Of a DNA stretch of 64,000 nucleotides, positions 16,681-25,714 are shown one piece after another; position 1 is the stretch's first letter, and each line of letters starts with the position of its first letter. The DNA comes from Flavobacteriales bacterium UBA5040. GTDB lineage: Bacteria; Bacteroidota; Bacteroidia; Flavobacteriales; Weeksellaceae. Where the stretch lies: the NCBI GenBank assembly GCA_002415135.1, contig DIBY01000018.1, positions 186,001-250,000 on the forward strand, read 5' to 3'. Made by a program: the position numbers and the translations under genes. A model generated the notes under the pieces. It was given only the letters and a program-made list of their open reading frames with translations. It was not told the DNA's origin and made no database searches.

Positions 16681-19600
16681 TTATTGAGTCGCTTTCATAA
16701 TTGCTGATGTGATCTGGCTTTCCTTTTCTTTGGAATAAGTGGAATCGTAAGGTTCCATAATGTCGAACAAATAAGTGTAGAAAGGCGTTATCTTTTGAAC
16801 ATTTTCAGCTTCTTTAAAGGCTTTTTCTTTACCCATTGTTTGTAGATCTTTTATGAAAACATTGAATTTCTTGTCAATCGGTTCAATCGATTTCACCAAA
16901 TAATCATAGCCTTTTGCCTGTTGTCCAATTTTGGTGTAAGCATCAGCAACTGCGCCAACAACTAATGAATATTCCATTGGTTTGGTTCGCATTTGTCTGA
17001 TTACGAAACGTTGCTCTTTTGCTGATAGACCATTGTAATAATCATATTCTGTAAAAATCCCTTTCTTCAATTCTTCAGCGAGTTTTAAACCTTTCTGCTC
17101 TTGGCCCGCAACGATATAGCCATAAACCATTGAACTTAGAGAACGCGGATCATTGTACTTCGCAACTGGAATTTCTTTCGAGGCTAAATCCAATACTTCA
17201 ACAGCTTTTGCTTTTTGTCCCGAAAGTGCAAACGCTTCTGCCGCACGACTTGCGGAACTTCTGTAACTCACAATATTCTGCGTACATGTTTCATCAAAGT
17301 GAACACTCAAATCTTTGAAATTACCCCACTTATAATTTTTAACAATATTGTAAAGTGAATTCGCATCTACTCTACCCATTTCTCCGTCTTCACGTTCTTT
17401 GGTTTCGATTGGAACTAAGCGATAACTGAATCCATCATATTGCAGATAATCTCCTAAGAAGAATAAATTTTCAGGATCGTAAATTCCACCTGAAGAGAAA
17501 TTGATCGGACGTTTCCAATCGAAGTTCGCCAGAATATCCATCAACAATAAATTGTTTTTGAACATGCTCGTTTTCTTGTAATCAATCGTAATTTGATCTA
17601 CCGTACTTGCTAAATCTTTTTGCACGATGGTTCCAGATTTTATTGCATTTGCTTTATTGACAGGCAGGATGAATTTAGAAACAGGCAAGAAATTAAACTT
17701 CTCATATTTAGCTTCACCAAAGATCATTTTCAAAATTTGGTCTTTATCATCAGATTTAATTTTAATAAAGTTGACCGCTTCCTTCAAGGTCATTGAATCT
17801 TGCGTCAAAAATTTTCTAAACTCAGGAAAAACGCTATCTGGCGCACCTTGCTCTTTCATATTGGCAAAGATGTTTTCCCAATCTTTTTTACTCATTAAAA
17901 ATATTTGATCATTCGTGCCATCACGGTAATCTTCATGAACAAAAGTAGAAGGAACCGGCATCGAATTATAAGTTCTTCTTTTCACCTGATCGATATTCCA
18001 CGGTGTTGAAAGCAATGTGAAATTCACCACTTTTACATCATCCCGAAGCCCTGATGTTTCCTGCATTCCCCAAATTGGATAGGTATCGTTATCACCATAA
18101 ACAAAGAGAATATCATTTTTCGGTAAAGATTTTAAAGTTGAATAAGCGTAATCATAAGCAGTATATCGTCCACTTCGATCATGAACATTATAATTTTGAA
18201 AGCCCATCATTAATGGAACTCCTAAAAGAATTGCGCCAGCGCCGATATTTAAAGAATTTGATTTCACTTTTTCCTGCAAATACCAGAGAATGGCTCCGGC
18301 ACCGAGACCGATCCAAATCGCAAATGCGTAGAAGGAACCAACCATGGCGTAATCTCTTTCCCGAACTTCAAACGGTTTGACGCCAGTGTAGAAAATAATC
18401 CCAACACTCGTTATTATAAATAAGGACAGGATGGCATAAAATCGCCCGAAATCCCGATTGAGCTGAAAGAAAAACCCGATTAATCCCAGTAATAAAGGCA
18501 GGAAGAAAAAACCAACCGTACTTTCATTTTTAAATTTAGCCGGCATTTTACTCTGATCGCCGTACATCGCGTTATCGATAAACGAGATCCCGGAAATCCA
18601 GTTTCCACGATTGTTTTCCATATTTCCTTCGAGATCATTTTGTCTACCGACATAATTCCACATAAGATATCTTACGAAGTAATATCCATTTTGGAAGGTG
18701 AAGAAATAATCTAAATTCTGGGCTAAAGAAGGTCTTTGAACATTGATTAAATTATAAGGTTTTACCTGCAAATAATCGTCTGCTTTGATGGTTCCTTCCT
18801 CATACTTTTTTCGTAGATCATCAAATATTTTAATTGCTTCGGGATTGTCAGCAACATCTTCGTTGGCATAATTAAAAGAGAAATCGGGCGCACCATACAT
18901 CGAAATGTAATTTTCCATCACGCCTTTATCTTCATTAAACATTCGAGGCAAAAAGCTCACATGTTCTTTGCTGTAAACATAATTGAAACGTTCACCTACT
19001 TTTCGATACATTTTTGCCTGGTCATCTTTTTCGTAAACGTCACCGGTTTTTGTAGTTTTATAACTTCCGTCTTCGTTTTTTTGAATTCCATTAGCGTCTA
19101 AAGTTGCCGTATAATTTTGTCCGTAAGAAGTTGGCCAGTCACCGTATTGTTCCCGATTGTAATAATCAAGCATTCCGATGGCGTTATCTGGATTATTCAA
19201 GTTCATTGGTGGATTGGCAATTGCCCGAATGGGAATAACCATCCAACAAGAGAACCCGATCATCATATAAACTACAGAAAGAACCATCGTATTATAAAGA
19301 CTCTTTTTGCTTTTTCGAGCATATTTTAGCGCGAAGTAACAAACGGCAATTAATATAATAAAGGCGATGATCGTTCCTGAATGAAACGGCATTCCAAGTC
19401 CGTTCACAGCAAATACTTCCATCTTTCCAAATAAAGTCATTATTAAAGGGAAGATTCCTTTAAATACAATCGATAGAATTGCTAAGGTAATCACGTTTGC
19501 CCAAAGAAAACTTTTCCAAGAAAAGGTGTAGTTTCGAGCATAATAAATAAAGCAAACTGCTGGAATCGCTAACATGCCCATCATGTGAACACCGACTGAT

Positions 19601-20166
19601 AAACCGGTGACAAAGAATATTAAAATGATCCAACGCTCATTATCGCTTTCTAAATATTCATTCTCCCATTTAGTAATGAGCCATAATAATAGCGCTATAA
19701 ACATGGATGCCATTGAATAAACTTCACCTTCTACCGCTGAAAACCAAAAAGTATCTGAAAAAGTAAAACATAAAGCACCAATTACACCGGCAAATAAAAT
19801 AGAAATTTCTTGGTGTTTGGTGATATCATTAAAATCTTTATGAAGTAATCTTCTTACAAGATGCGTAATGGTCCAAAAAAGAAATAGTATTGTAAATGCA
19901 CTGAATAAGGCTGACATTGAATTGATGACTACCGAATAATTCTCGCCATTTCCAAAAGCGAACACAGCGGCAACGGCACCAATTAACTGAAATAAAGCAG
20001 CTCCCGGAGCGTGGGTAACTTCTAGTTTTACCGCAGAAGAAATATATTCTCCCGTATCCCAAAAACTAAAATTCCGTTCCATGGTAGAGAGATAAGTAAA
20101 GAATGCAATAACGAATACCACCCATCCCAACAAGGTATTCCACTTTTTAAAAGACCAATTTTTCAT
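16681..20166 (-). CDS. DUF2723 membrane protein, protein O-mannosyltransferase-like (GT117)
   Basis: The product has 1161 residues. The N-terminal half has about a dozen membrane helices with the family signature FWDTGEYISSAVKLEVTHAPGAALFQ around residues 35-60. An acidic D/E in the first periplasmic loop is the expected catalytic feature of C-type glycosyltransferases that use lipid-linked sugars. After about residue 640 a large soluble domain follows (DILFVYGDNDTYPIWGMQE, VVNFTLLSTPWN), and the last 200 residues look helical and TPR-like. NCBI-type annotation calls this a protein O-mannosyltransferase family member. The acceptor protein is unknown, but extracytoplasmic O-glycosylation is widespread in Bacteroidota. 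Confidence 0.85.
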   Translation of the reverse strand: MKNWSFKKWNTLLGWVVFVIAFFTYLSTMERNFSFWDTGEYISSAVKLEVTHAPGAALFQLIGAVAAVFAFGNGENYSVVINSMSALFSAFTILFLFWTITHLVRRLLHKDFNDITKHQEISILFAGVIGALCFTFSDTFWFSAVEGEVYSMASMFIALLLWLITKWENEYLESDNERWIILIFFVTGLSVGVHMMGMLAIPAVCFIYYARNYTFSWKSFLWANVITLAILSIVFKGIFPLIMTLFGKMEVFAVNGLGMPFHSGTIIAFIILIAVCYFALKYARKSKKSLYNTMVLSVVYMMIGFSCWMVIPIRAIANPPMNLNNPDNAIGMLDYYNREQYGDWPTSYGQNYTATLDANGIQKNEDGSYKTTKTGDVYEKDDQAKMYRKVGERFNYVYSKEHVSFLPRMFNEDKGVMENYISMYGAPDFSFNYANEDVADNPEAIKIFDDLRKKYEEGTIKADDYLQVKPYNLINVQRPSLAQNLDYFFTFQNGYYFVRYLMWNYVGRQNDLEGNMENNRGNWISGISFIDNAMYGDQSKMPAKFKNESTVGFFFLPLLLGLIGFFFQLNRDFGRFYAILSLFIITSVGIIFYTGVKPFEVRERDYAMVGSFYAFAIWIGLGAGAILWYLQEKVKSNSLNIGAGAILLGVPLMMGFQNYNVHDRSGRYTAYDYAYSTLKSLPKNDILFVYGDNDTYPIWGMQETSGLRDDVKVVNFTLLSTPWNIDQVKRRTYNSMPVPSTFVHEDYRDGTNDQIFLMSKKDWENIFANMKEQGAPDSVFPEFRKFLTQDSMTLKEAVNFIKIKSDDKDQILKMIFGEAKYEKFNFLPVSKFILPVNKANAIKSGTIVQKDLASTVDQITIDYKKTSMFKNNLLLMDILANFDWKRPINFSSGGIYDPENLFFLGDYLQYDGFSYRLVPIETKEREDGEMGRVDANSLYNIVKNYKWGNFKDLSVHFDETCTQNIVSYRSSASRAAEAFALSGQKAKAVEVLDLASKEIPVAKYNDPRSLSSMVYGYIVAGQEQKGLKLAEELKKGIFTEYDYYNGLSAKEQRFVIRQMRTKPMEYSLVVGAVADAYTKIGQQAKGYDYLVKSIEPIDKKFNVFIKDLQTMGKEKAFKEAENVQKITPFYTYLFDIMEPYDSTYSKEKESQITSAIMKATQ

Positions 20167-20327
20167 AGTAAATTTTCAATGTTGCGAAAATAAGGTTTTT
20201 AACTTATTATATGTTCATTTTAACAAAATTTAAGTAGGTGGCTTGGTTTTTGAGAAATGGCAAACTGCGCTAAACTGCTTGGTTGAATGACATATCTCAT
20301 AGATTGAAATACAAACTCAGGTATTAA

Positions 20328-20358
20328 TTGTTCAATTATTTATTTTTTAGTATTTTTG
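20328..20358 (+). promoter_or_regulatory. Promoter of the cysteine-synthase-like gene
   Basis: TTG (20328-20330) and TATTTTTG (20351-20358) are separated by 20 bp, a full match to the Bacteroidota promoter. Confidence 0.75.
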
Positions 20359-20380
20359 CACACGATTTTAATTGACTAAA

Positions 20381-20392
20381 ATGACGAAATAA
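20381..20392 (+). other. Three-codon leader ORF overlapping the next start
   Basis: ATG-ACG-AAA-TAA: its stop shares an A with the start codon at 20392 (TAATG). It might couple or modulate translation of the next gene. Confidence 0.35.
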
Positions 20393-21429
20393 TGACTAAT
20401 GTTCACGATAACATTCTAGGCCTCATTGGTAACACTCCTTTGGTTAAGCTGAATGAAGTTACTAAAGAGATTCCGGCCACAGTATATGCTAAATTAGAAT
20501 CTTTTAATCCCGGCCATTCTACCAAGGACAGAATTGCAATGCATATTATTGAAGCAGCGGAGAAAAAAGGTTTGTTAAAACCCGGTTCTACCGTGGTAGA
20601 AACTACTTCTGGAAATACAGGCTTTTCAATTGCAATGGTTTGTATCATTAAAGGATACAATTGTATTTTGGCTGTAAGTGATAAAACAAAGAAAGAGAAA
20701 ATCGCCTATCTTAAAGCTTTAGGTTCCACGGTTTATATTTGTCCAGCTAACGTAGCGGCAGACGATTCAAGATCTTATTATGAAGTTGCGAAAAGAGTCG
20801 CTTCAGAAACTCCAAACTCAATTTACATCAATCAGTATTTTAATGAATTAAATATTGATGCTCATTACCAAACCACTGGTCCTGAAATTTGGGAACAGAC
20901 CGACGGTAAGATTACGCACTTGATCGCTTGTACAGGAACAGGTGGAACATTATCAGGATCTGCTAAATTTTTGAAGGAGAAAAATCCTAATATTAAAATT
21001 ATTGGTGTTGATGCTTCTGGATCTATTCTGAAAAGCTTTCACGAAACAGGTGAAATTCACAAAGAAGATATTCATCCTTATCAAATTGAAGGAATGGGAA
21101 AAAACTTGATTCCAGCTGCTTTATTGTTTGATAAAATCGATGAGTTCGTTCGTGTGAATGATGAGATGGCTGCGTATAGAACTCGTGAAATCGCTTTGAA
21201 AGAAGCAATTATGGGCGGTTATACTACAGGTGCGGTAACACAAGGACTTTTGCAATATGCAAATTCTCACGAATTCACCAAAGATGATTTGGTTGTTGCT
21301 TTATTCCCAGATCATGGCTCGAGATACATCACCAAAGTGTATAGTGATGAATGGATGGCTGAGCAAGGATTTATTAATAACTGCGTGCATAATTATGACG
21401 AAGTTTATAAAACAGAATTTATAAAATAA
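20392..21429 (+). CDS. PLP-dependent cysteine synthase family protein, candidate cysteate synthase
   Basis: This 345-residue fold-type II PLP enzyme has a Schiff-base Lys45 in NPGHSTKDRI, the substrate loop TTSGNTG at about 71-77, and the phosphate-binding CTGTGGTLSG. It has the DEWMAEQGF segment near the C-terminus that is common in cystathionine-beta-synthase-like members. It could make cysteine or cystathionine. The next gene encodes an alpha-oxoamine synthase, which suggests instead that it supplies cysteate (from phosphoserine and sulfite) for sulfonolipids. The specific substrate is inference. A terminator and a fresh promoter separate the two genes. Confidence 0.85.
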   Translation: MTNVHDNILGLIGNTPLVKLNEVTKEIPATVYAKLESFNPGHSTKDRIAMHIIEAAEKKGLLKPGSTVVETTSGNTGFSIAMVCIIKGYNCILAVSDKTKKEKIAYLKALGSTVYICPANVAADDSRSYYEVAKRVASETPNSIYINQYFNELNIDAHYQTTGPEIWEQTDGKITHLIACTGTGGTLSGSAKFLKEKNPNIKIIGVDASGSILKSFHETGEIHKEDIHPYQIEGMGKNLIPAALLFDKIDEFVRVNDEMAAYRTREIALKEAIMGGYTTGAVTQGLLQYANSHEFTKDDLVVALFPDHGSRYITKVYSDEWMAEQGFINNCVHNYDEVYKTEFIK

Positions 21430-21453
21430 CACAATATAGAAAAAAACTATTGT

Positions 21454-21485
21454 AAACCTTTCTGTAGTAAGCGAAAGGTTTTTTT
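21454..21485 (+). terminator. Terminator of the cysteine-synthase-like gene
   Basis: A 9-bp stem AAACCTTTC/GAAAGGTTT and seven T. Confidence 0.85.
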
Positions 21486-21498
21486 AGTTTTAATTAAT

Positions 21499-21506
21499 TA
21501 ACTTTG
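21499..21506 (+). promoter_or_regulatory. -7 box of the alpha-oxoamine synthase gene
   Basis: TAACTTTG overlaps the TTG at 21504 that begins the longest frame, so the real start is the ATG at 21531. Confidence 0.55.
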
Positions 21507-21530
21507 AGTATTAAAAACAATAGAAAAATA

Positions 21531-22805
21531 ATGAAAGATATTTTTGATCGCCTTAGAGAAAACCCAGGACCATTAGGACAATTTGCAGATTATGCTGAAG
21601 GTTATTTTGTTTTTCCTAAACTAGAAGGTCCTATAGGTCCAAGAATGAGATTTCAAGGTAGAGAGGTGATTTTTTGGAGTGCTAATGATTATTTAGGTCT
21701 TTGTAACCATCCAGAAGTTTTAGAAGCAGATGCAAAAGCTGCGGCAGAATACGGAATGTTCTATCCAATGGGAGCAAGAGCAATGTCTGGTGAAACAGAG
21801 CAGCATCAGCAGTTAGAAAGAGAATTGGCAGAATTTGTAAAGAAAGATGCCGCTTACCTTTTGAATTTCGGATATCAGGGAATGGTTTCTACCATCGATG
21901 CTTTAGTGGGCAGACATGATGTTATCGTTTATGATTCAGATTCTCATGCTTGTATCGTTGATGGAGTTCGTCTTCACATGGGTAAAAGTTTTACCTATAA
22001 GCATAATGATATTGCAAGTTTAGAAAAAAATCTTGTCAGAGCAACCAAAGTTGCAGAAGAACAAGGTGGTGGTATTCTAGTGATTACAGAAGGAGTTTTT
22101 GGAATGCGTGGAATGCAAGGAAAGGTAAAAGAGATTTGTGACCTTAAGTCTAAATTTAATTTCAGACTTCTTCTTGACGATGCTCACGGTTTCGGAACAC
22201 TAGGTAAAACTGGTGCTGGAGCTGGTGAAGAACAAGGTTGTCAAGACCAGGTTGATGTTTACTTCTCTACTTTTGCAAAGTCAATGGCTGGTTTTGGAGC
22301 GTTCATCGCGGCAGATAAAGACATTATCAGAATCTTAAAATATAATTTACGTTCACAAGTATTCGCAAAATCTTTAACAATGCCAATGGTTATCGGAGGT
22401 TTAAAAAGATTAGAATTATTACGTACAAGACCAGAGATTAAAGAAAAACTTTGGGAAAACGTACGCAAACTTCAGAGTGGATTGATCGAAAGAGGATTCA
22501 ACTTAGGCGGATCTGACACTTGCGTAACTCCTGTAATGATGCAGGGTTCTACCGTAGAAGCTACCCTGCTTTCAAGAGATCTAAGAGAGAATTTTGGAAT
22601 TTTCACGTCGGTAGTAATTTATCCGGTAATTCCAAAAGGAATGATCTTATTGAGATTAATTCCGACAGCTTCTCACACCGATTCAGAAATTAATGAGACG
22701 CTTGCTGCATTTGAAGCAATTCATGAAAAATTAGTTTCAGGCTTTTATAAAGAGCAGGAGCAAAAATTGTTGGAGGAGAAAAACCTTCAATTTAAGAACT
22801 CGTAA
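21531..22805 (+). CDS. Alpha-oxoamine synthase, candidate cysteate-fatty acyltransferase
   Basis: From the ATG at 21531 the product has 424 residues. It is a fold-type I PLP enzyme of the serine palmitoyltransferase/KBL/BioF family: WSANDYLGLCNHP near the start, the glycine-rich MGARAMSGETEQHQQLE, stacking His in SDSHA, LLLDDAHGFGTLG and Schiff-base lysine in STFAKSMAGFG. Such enzymes condense an amino acid with an acyl-CoA or acyl-ACP with loss of CO2. In Flavobacterium and Chryseobacterium a family member joins cysteate to a fatty acyl group to start sulfonolipid (capnine) synthesis. The cysteine-synthase-like neighbour makes that the favoured reading here; serine palmitoyltransferase and KBL remain alternatives. 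Confidence 0.82.
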   Translation: MKDIFDRLRENPGPLGQFADYAEGYFVFPKLEGPIGPRMRFQGREVIFWSANDYLGLCNHPEVLEADAKAAAEYGMFYPMGARAMSGETEQHQQLERELAEFVKKDAAYLLNFGYQGMVSTIDALVGRHDVIVYDSDSHACIVDGVRLHMGKSFTYKHNDIASLEKNLVRATKVAEEQGGGILVITEGVFGMRGMQGKVKEICDLKSKFNFRLLLDDAHGFGTLGKTGAGAGEEQGCQDQVDVYFSTFAKSMAGFGAFIAADKDIIRILKYNLRSQVFAKSLTMPMVIGGLKRLELLRTRPEIKEKLWENVRKLQSGLIERGFNLGGSDTCVTPVMMQGSTVEATLLSRDLRENFGIFTSVVIYPVIPKGMILLRLIPTASHTDSEINETLAAFEAIHEKLVSGFYKEQEQKLLEEKNLQFKNS

Positions 22806-22828
22806 ATTTTTCAGATTTATATTTATAT

Positions 22829-22859
22829 AGACCGTTTGAAAAATTCAGACGGTCTTTTA
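22829..22859 (+). terminator. Terminator of the alpha-oxoamine synthase gene
   Basis: An 11-bp stem AGACCGTTTGA/TCAGACGGTCT with one G-T wobble, followed by TTTTATTTT. Confidence 0.8.
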
Positions 22860-22878
22860 TTTTACACTTATTAATACC

Positions 22879-23289
22879 ATGAGCCAAGTTATTATAACCA
22901 AACAGGATTTTAATAAAATCCACCGATCGATTACTGATGCTAAAGCTAAGAACAGTATTAAACCAGAAGAAGCAGAGAAACTGCTGGCCGAATTAAAATC
23001 TGCAAAAATTGTCGAACAGGATCAAGTTGATGGCGATGTTGTCACTATGAATTCAATTGTGAAAATTCACTTTCAGAATAATAAGACGACGATGGAATTT
23101 CAATTGGTTTATCCAGCTGATGCTAATATTAAAGAACGCAAGATTTCTATTTTTTCCTCCGTTGCATCTGCTTTGATTGGTTACAGCGTTGGTGATGAGA
23201 TCGATTGGTTAATTCCTTCCGGAATGACTAAAATTGTCATTGATGAAGTAATTTACCAACCAGAATCTGCTGGAGATTTTGATTTGTAA
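22879..23289 (+). CDS. Rnk/GreA C-terminal-domain-like protein
   Basis: The product has 136 residues. The second half (VDGDVVTMNSIVKIHF, then MEFQLVYPADANIKERKISIFSSVASALIGYSVGDEIDW) is the FKBP-like domain shared by Rnk and the GreA/GreB C-terminus, which binds RNA polymerase near the secondary channel. The N-terminal region (about 45 residues, charged helix) is too short for the full GreA coiled coil, so transcript-cleavage activity is unlikely and an Rnk-like regulatory role is more likely. It has its own terminator but no visible -7 box. Confidence 0.8.
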   Translation: MSQVIITKQDFNKIHRSITDAKAKNSIKPEEAEKLLAELKSAKIVEQDQVDGDVVTMNSIVKIHFQNNKTTMEFQLVYPADANIKERKISIFSSVASALIGYSVGDEIDWLIPSGMTKIVIDEVIYQPESAGDFDL

Positions 23290-23312
23290 TGGCCATTAAA
23301 ATAAACAACTAC

Positions 23313-23343
23313 AAAACCGTTAGAATAATCTGACGGTTTTTTT
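23313..23343 (+). terminator. Terminator of the Rnk-like gene
   Basis: A 12-bp stem AAAACCGTTAGA/TCTGACGGTTTT with one wobble, then a T-run. Confidence 0.85.
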
Positions 23344-23381
23344 AAAATAAACTCAATGGTATAAATTCCAAAGATTTAAAA

Positions 23382-23389
23382 TAAATTTG
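23382..23389 (+). promoter_or_regulatory. -7 box of the radical SAM gene
   Basis: TAAATTTG includes the TTG at 23387 that begins the longest frame, so translation should start downstream, probably at the TTG at 23405. Confidence 0.55.
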
Positions 23390-23404
23390 CAAAAAGAAAA
23401 TTCC

Positions 23405-25597
23405 TTGAAAGATCTGCTTCTCATTACTCCACCTTTTACCCAACTCAACACTCCTTATCCGGCAACCGCATATATTAAAGGTTTTTTGAATACTAAAAAC
23501 ATTTCAAGTTACCAGACTGATTTGGGGATCGAAGTGATCTTAGAGCTATTTTCAAAAAGTGGAATTGAAAAGGTGTTTGAAGCTAATATTAATGAAATTA
23601 CTTCTGAAAACTCAAAGCGAATGTTTGCTTTGAGAGATGAATACATCAAGACGATCGATCAGGTTATTCTCTTTCTTCAAAATCATAATCCAACTTTAGC
23701 AAGGCAAATTTGTAGCATGAATTTCTTGCCGGAAGCTTCCCGTTTTAATCAGTTGGATGATATGGAATTTGCGTTCGGAAATATGGGTTTGCAGGATAAA
23801 GCCAAACATCTTGCGACTTTGTATTTAGAAGATATTTCAGATTATATTGTAGAAAATATAGATGCTGATTTTGGGTTTAGCAGATATGCGGAGCGGATTG
23901 GGCAAAGTGCTAATTCCTTTGATGAATTGTATTCAAAGTTAAATGCTCCTCTAACTTTTACGGATGAATTTACTTTAAAGTTATTAAAGGAGAAATTAGA
24001 TCTTGTTCAGCCAAAACTCGTTTGTTTTTCTGTTCCTTTTCCTGGGAATTTATACTCCGCATTCAGATCTGCACAATTTATCAAAGCCAATTATCCCGGA
24101 CTCAAAATTGTGATGGGTGGCGGTTTTCCAAATACTGAACTACGAGAATTAAAGGATCCACGCGTCTTCGAATTTTTCGATTATATCACTTTAGATGACG
24201 GCGAATTACCGATTGAATTGGTTTTTGAGAATGTGAGTTCAGGAAAAGAGATTTCAGAAGGTGAATTCAAAAGAACTTTTATCGTAGAAAATCAGCAAGT
24301 CACTTATAAAAACAATACGACAAGATCAGATTACAAACAGGCATTTATTGGAACACCTGATTATACCGATTTACTTTTAGACCAGTATATTTCAGTGATC
24401 GAAATTGCCAATCCGATGCACAGTTTATGGAGCGATGGACGTTGGAATAAACTCACCATGGCTCACGGTTGCTATTGGGGAAAATGTACTTTCTGTGATA
24501 TTTCTTTAGATTACGTAAAACTCTACGAACCTATTTCTGCTAAAATTTTAGTGGATCGCATGGAAGAATTGATTGCACAAACGGGCGAATCAGGTTTTCA
24601 TTTTGTAGATGAAGCAGCGCCGCCAGCTTTGATGAGAGAAGTTGCCTTGGAAATTTTAAGACGAAACTTAGTCGTGACTTGGTGGACCAATATTAGATTT
24701 GAAAAAAGCTTTAGTAAAGATTTATGTTTCTTATTAAAAACTTCAGGTTTGGTAGCCGTTTCTGGAGGGTTAGAAGTTGCGAGTGATCGATTACTGAAAT
24801 TAATTGATAAAGGAGTTTCTGTAGATCAGGTAGCCAAAGTAACCCGAAATTTTACGGAAGCCGGCGTGATGGTTCATTCTTATTTGATGTATGGATTCCC
24901 GACGATGACGGTTCAGGAAACGGTGGATTCTTTAGAAATGGTTCGTCAGCTTTTCGAAATGGGAATCGTGCAAAGTGGTTTCTGGCATCAGTTTGCGATG
25001 ACTGCCCACTCACCTATAGGAAATAATCCAGAAGAGTTCGGCGTAAAACCTCTCAAAAAAGAAATACTTTTTGCACACAATGATATCGATTTTACCGACG
25101 AAACGGGAATTGATCACAGCAAGTTTAGTTTTGGCTTAAAAAAATCTTTATTCAATTTCATGCACGGAATTAATTTCGATCTTCCGCTAAAAGACTGGTT
25201 CGATTTCAAAATTCCGAATACGACTATTCATCCTGATTATATTCATGATTGTCTTTTAGAAGAAGAAAATTTTGTTTTTAAAGGAAATTCAAAATTAATT
25301 TTTCTGGATAAAAATGCGAACGTCGAGAATTTTGTCAAAAAAACAAGAGCAGGCGCTTTTGAATATACACGACTGACCTTTCACCTGAAAACCAATATTG
25401 TCAAAATTGAATTAGAAACAGATCAAGCAGCTTGGTTAATGAAAATCTTCGCGGAAAATTCTACAGAAAATCCAAAGAAAATTACGCTTCAACAGCTCAA
25501 AACTCAGTTTGAAGAAACGTTCGAAGATTTTGAAATATTCTGGTTTTCAAAACCGATTCAACAATTAAAAGAGAACGGCGTTATTTTGAGTTTGTAG
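23405..25597 (+). CDS. B12-binding-domain-like radical SAM protein
   Basis: From the TTG at 23405 (MKDLLLITPPFTQLNTPYPA) the product has 730 residues. The N-terminal 270 residues resemble the Rossmann B12-binding region of class B radical SAM enzymes (PKLVCFSVPFPG, LKIVMGGGFPNTEL), but the DxHxxG cobalamin-ligand motif is not seen. The cluster motif HGCYWGKCTFCD gives CX4CX2C (about Cys356, Cys361, Cys364), one residue longer than the canonical CX3CX2C. The rest of the radical SAM barrel follows (HFVDEAAPP, VSGGLEVASDRLLKLIDKG, MYGFPT), with a 200-residue C-terminal tail. The substrate is unknown. Confidence 0.82.
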   Translation: MKDLLLITPPFTQLNTPYPATAYIKGFLNTKNISSYQTDLGIEVILELFSKSGIEKVFEANINEITSENSKRMFALRDEYIKTIDQVILFLQNHNPTLARQICSMNFLPEASRFNQLDDMEFAFGNMGLQDKAKHLATLYLEDISDYIVENIDADFGFSRYAERIGQSANSFDELYSKLNAPLTFTDEFTLKLLKEKLDLVQPKLVCFSVPFPGNLYSAFRSAQFIKANYPGLKIVMGGGFPNTELRELKDPRVFEFFDYITLDDGELPIELVFENVSSGKEISEGEFKRTFIVENQQVTYKNNTTRSDYKQAFIGTPDYTDLLLDQYISVIEIANPMHSLWSDGRWNKLTMAHGCYWGKCTFCDISLDYVKLYEPISAKILVDRMEELIAQTGESGFHFVDEAAPPALMREVALEILRRNLVVTWWTNIRFEKSFSKDLCFLLKTSGLVAVSGGLEVASDRLLKLIDKGVSVDQVAKVTRNFTEAGVMVHSYLMYGFPTMTVQETVDSLEMVRQLFEMGIVQSGFWHQFAMTAHSPIGNNPEEFGVKPLKKEILFAHNDIDFTDETGIDHSKFSFGLKKSLFNFMHGINFDLPLKDWFDFKIPNTTIHPDYIHDCLLEEENFVFKGNSKLIFLDKNANVENFVKKTRAGAFEYTRLTFHLKTNIVKIELETDQAAWLMKIFAENSTENPKKITLQQLKTQFEETFEDFEIFWFSKPIQQLKENGVILSL

Positions 25598-25655
25598 CAT
25601 TTTATAGAATCAAAATATTTTTTCAAATTTAAACCGACTCAGGCTTAAAAAAGTT

Positions 25656-25663
25656 TATTTTTA
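25656..25663 (+). promoter_or_regulatory. -7-like box before the COG4705-type gene
   Basis: TATTTTTA is one base off consensus, with no clear -33 element. Confidence 0.25.
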
Positions 25664-25714
25664 CTAAAGAAATACTGGAGCAAAATCCAACTATTCCTAT
25701 TTAAATAAACGAAT

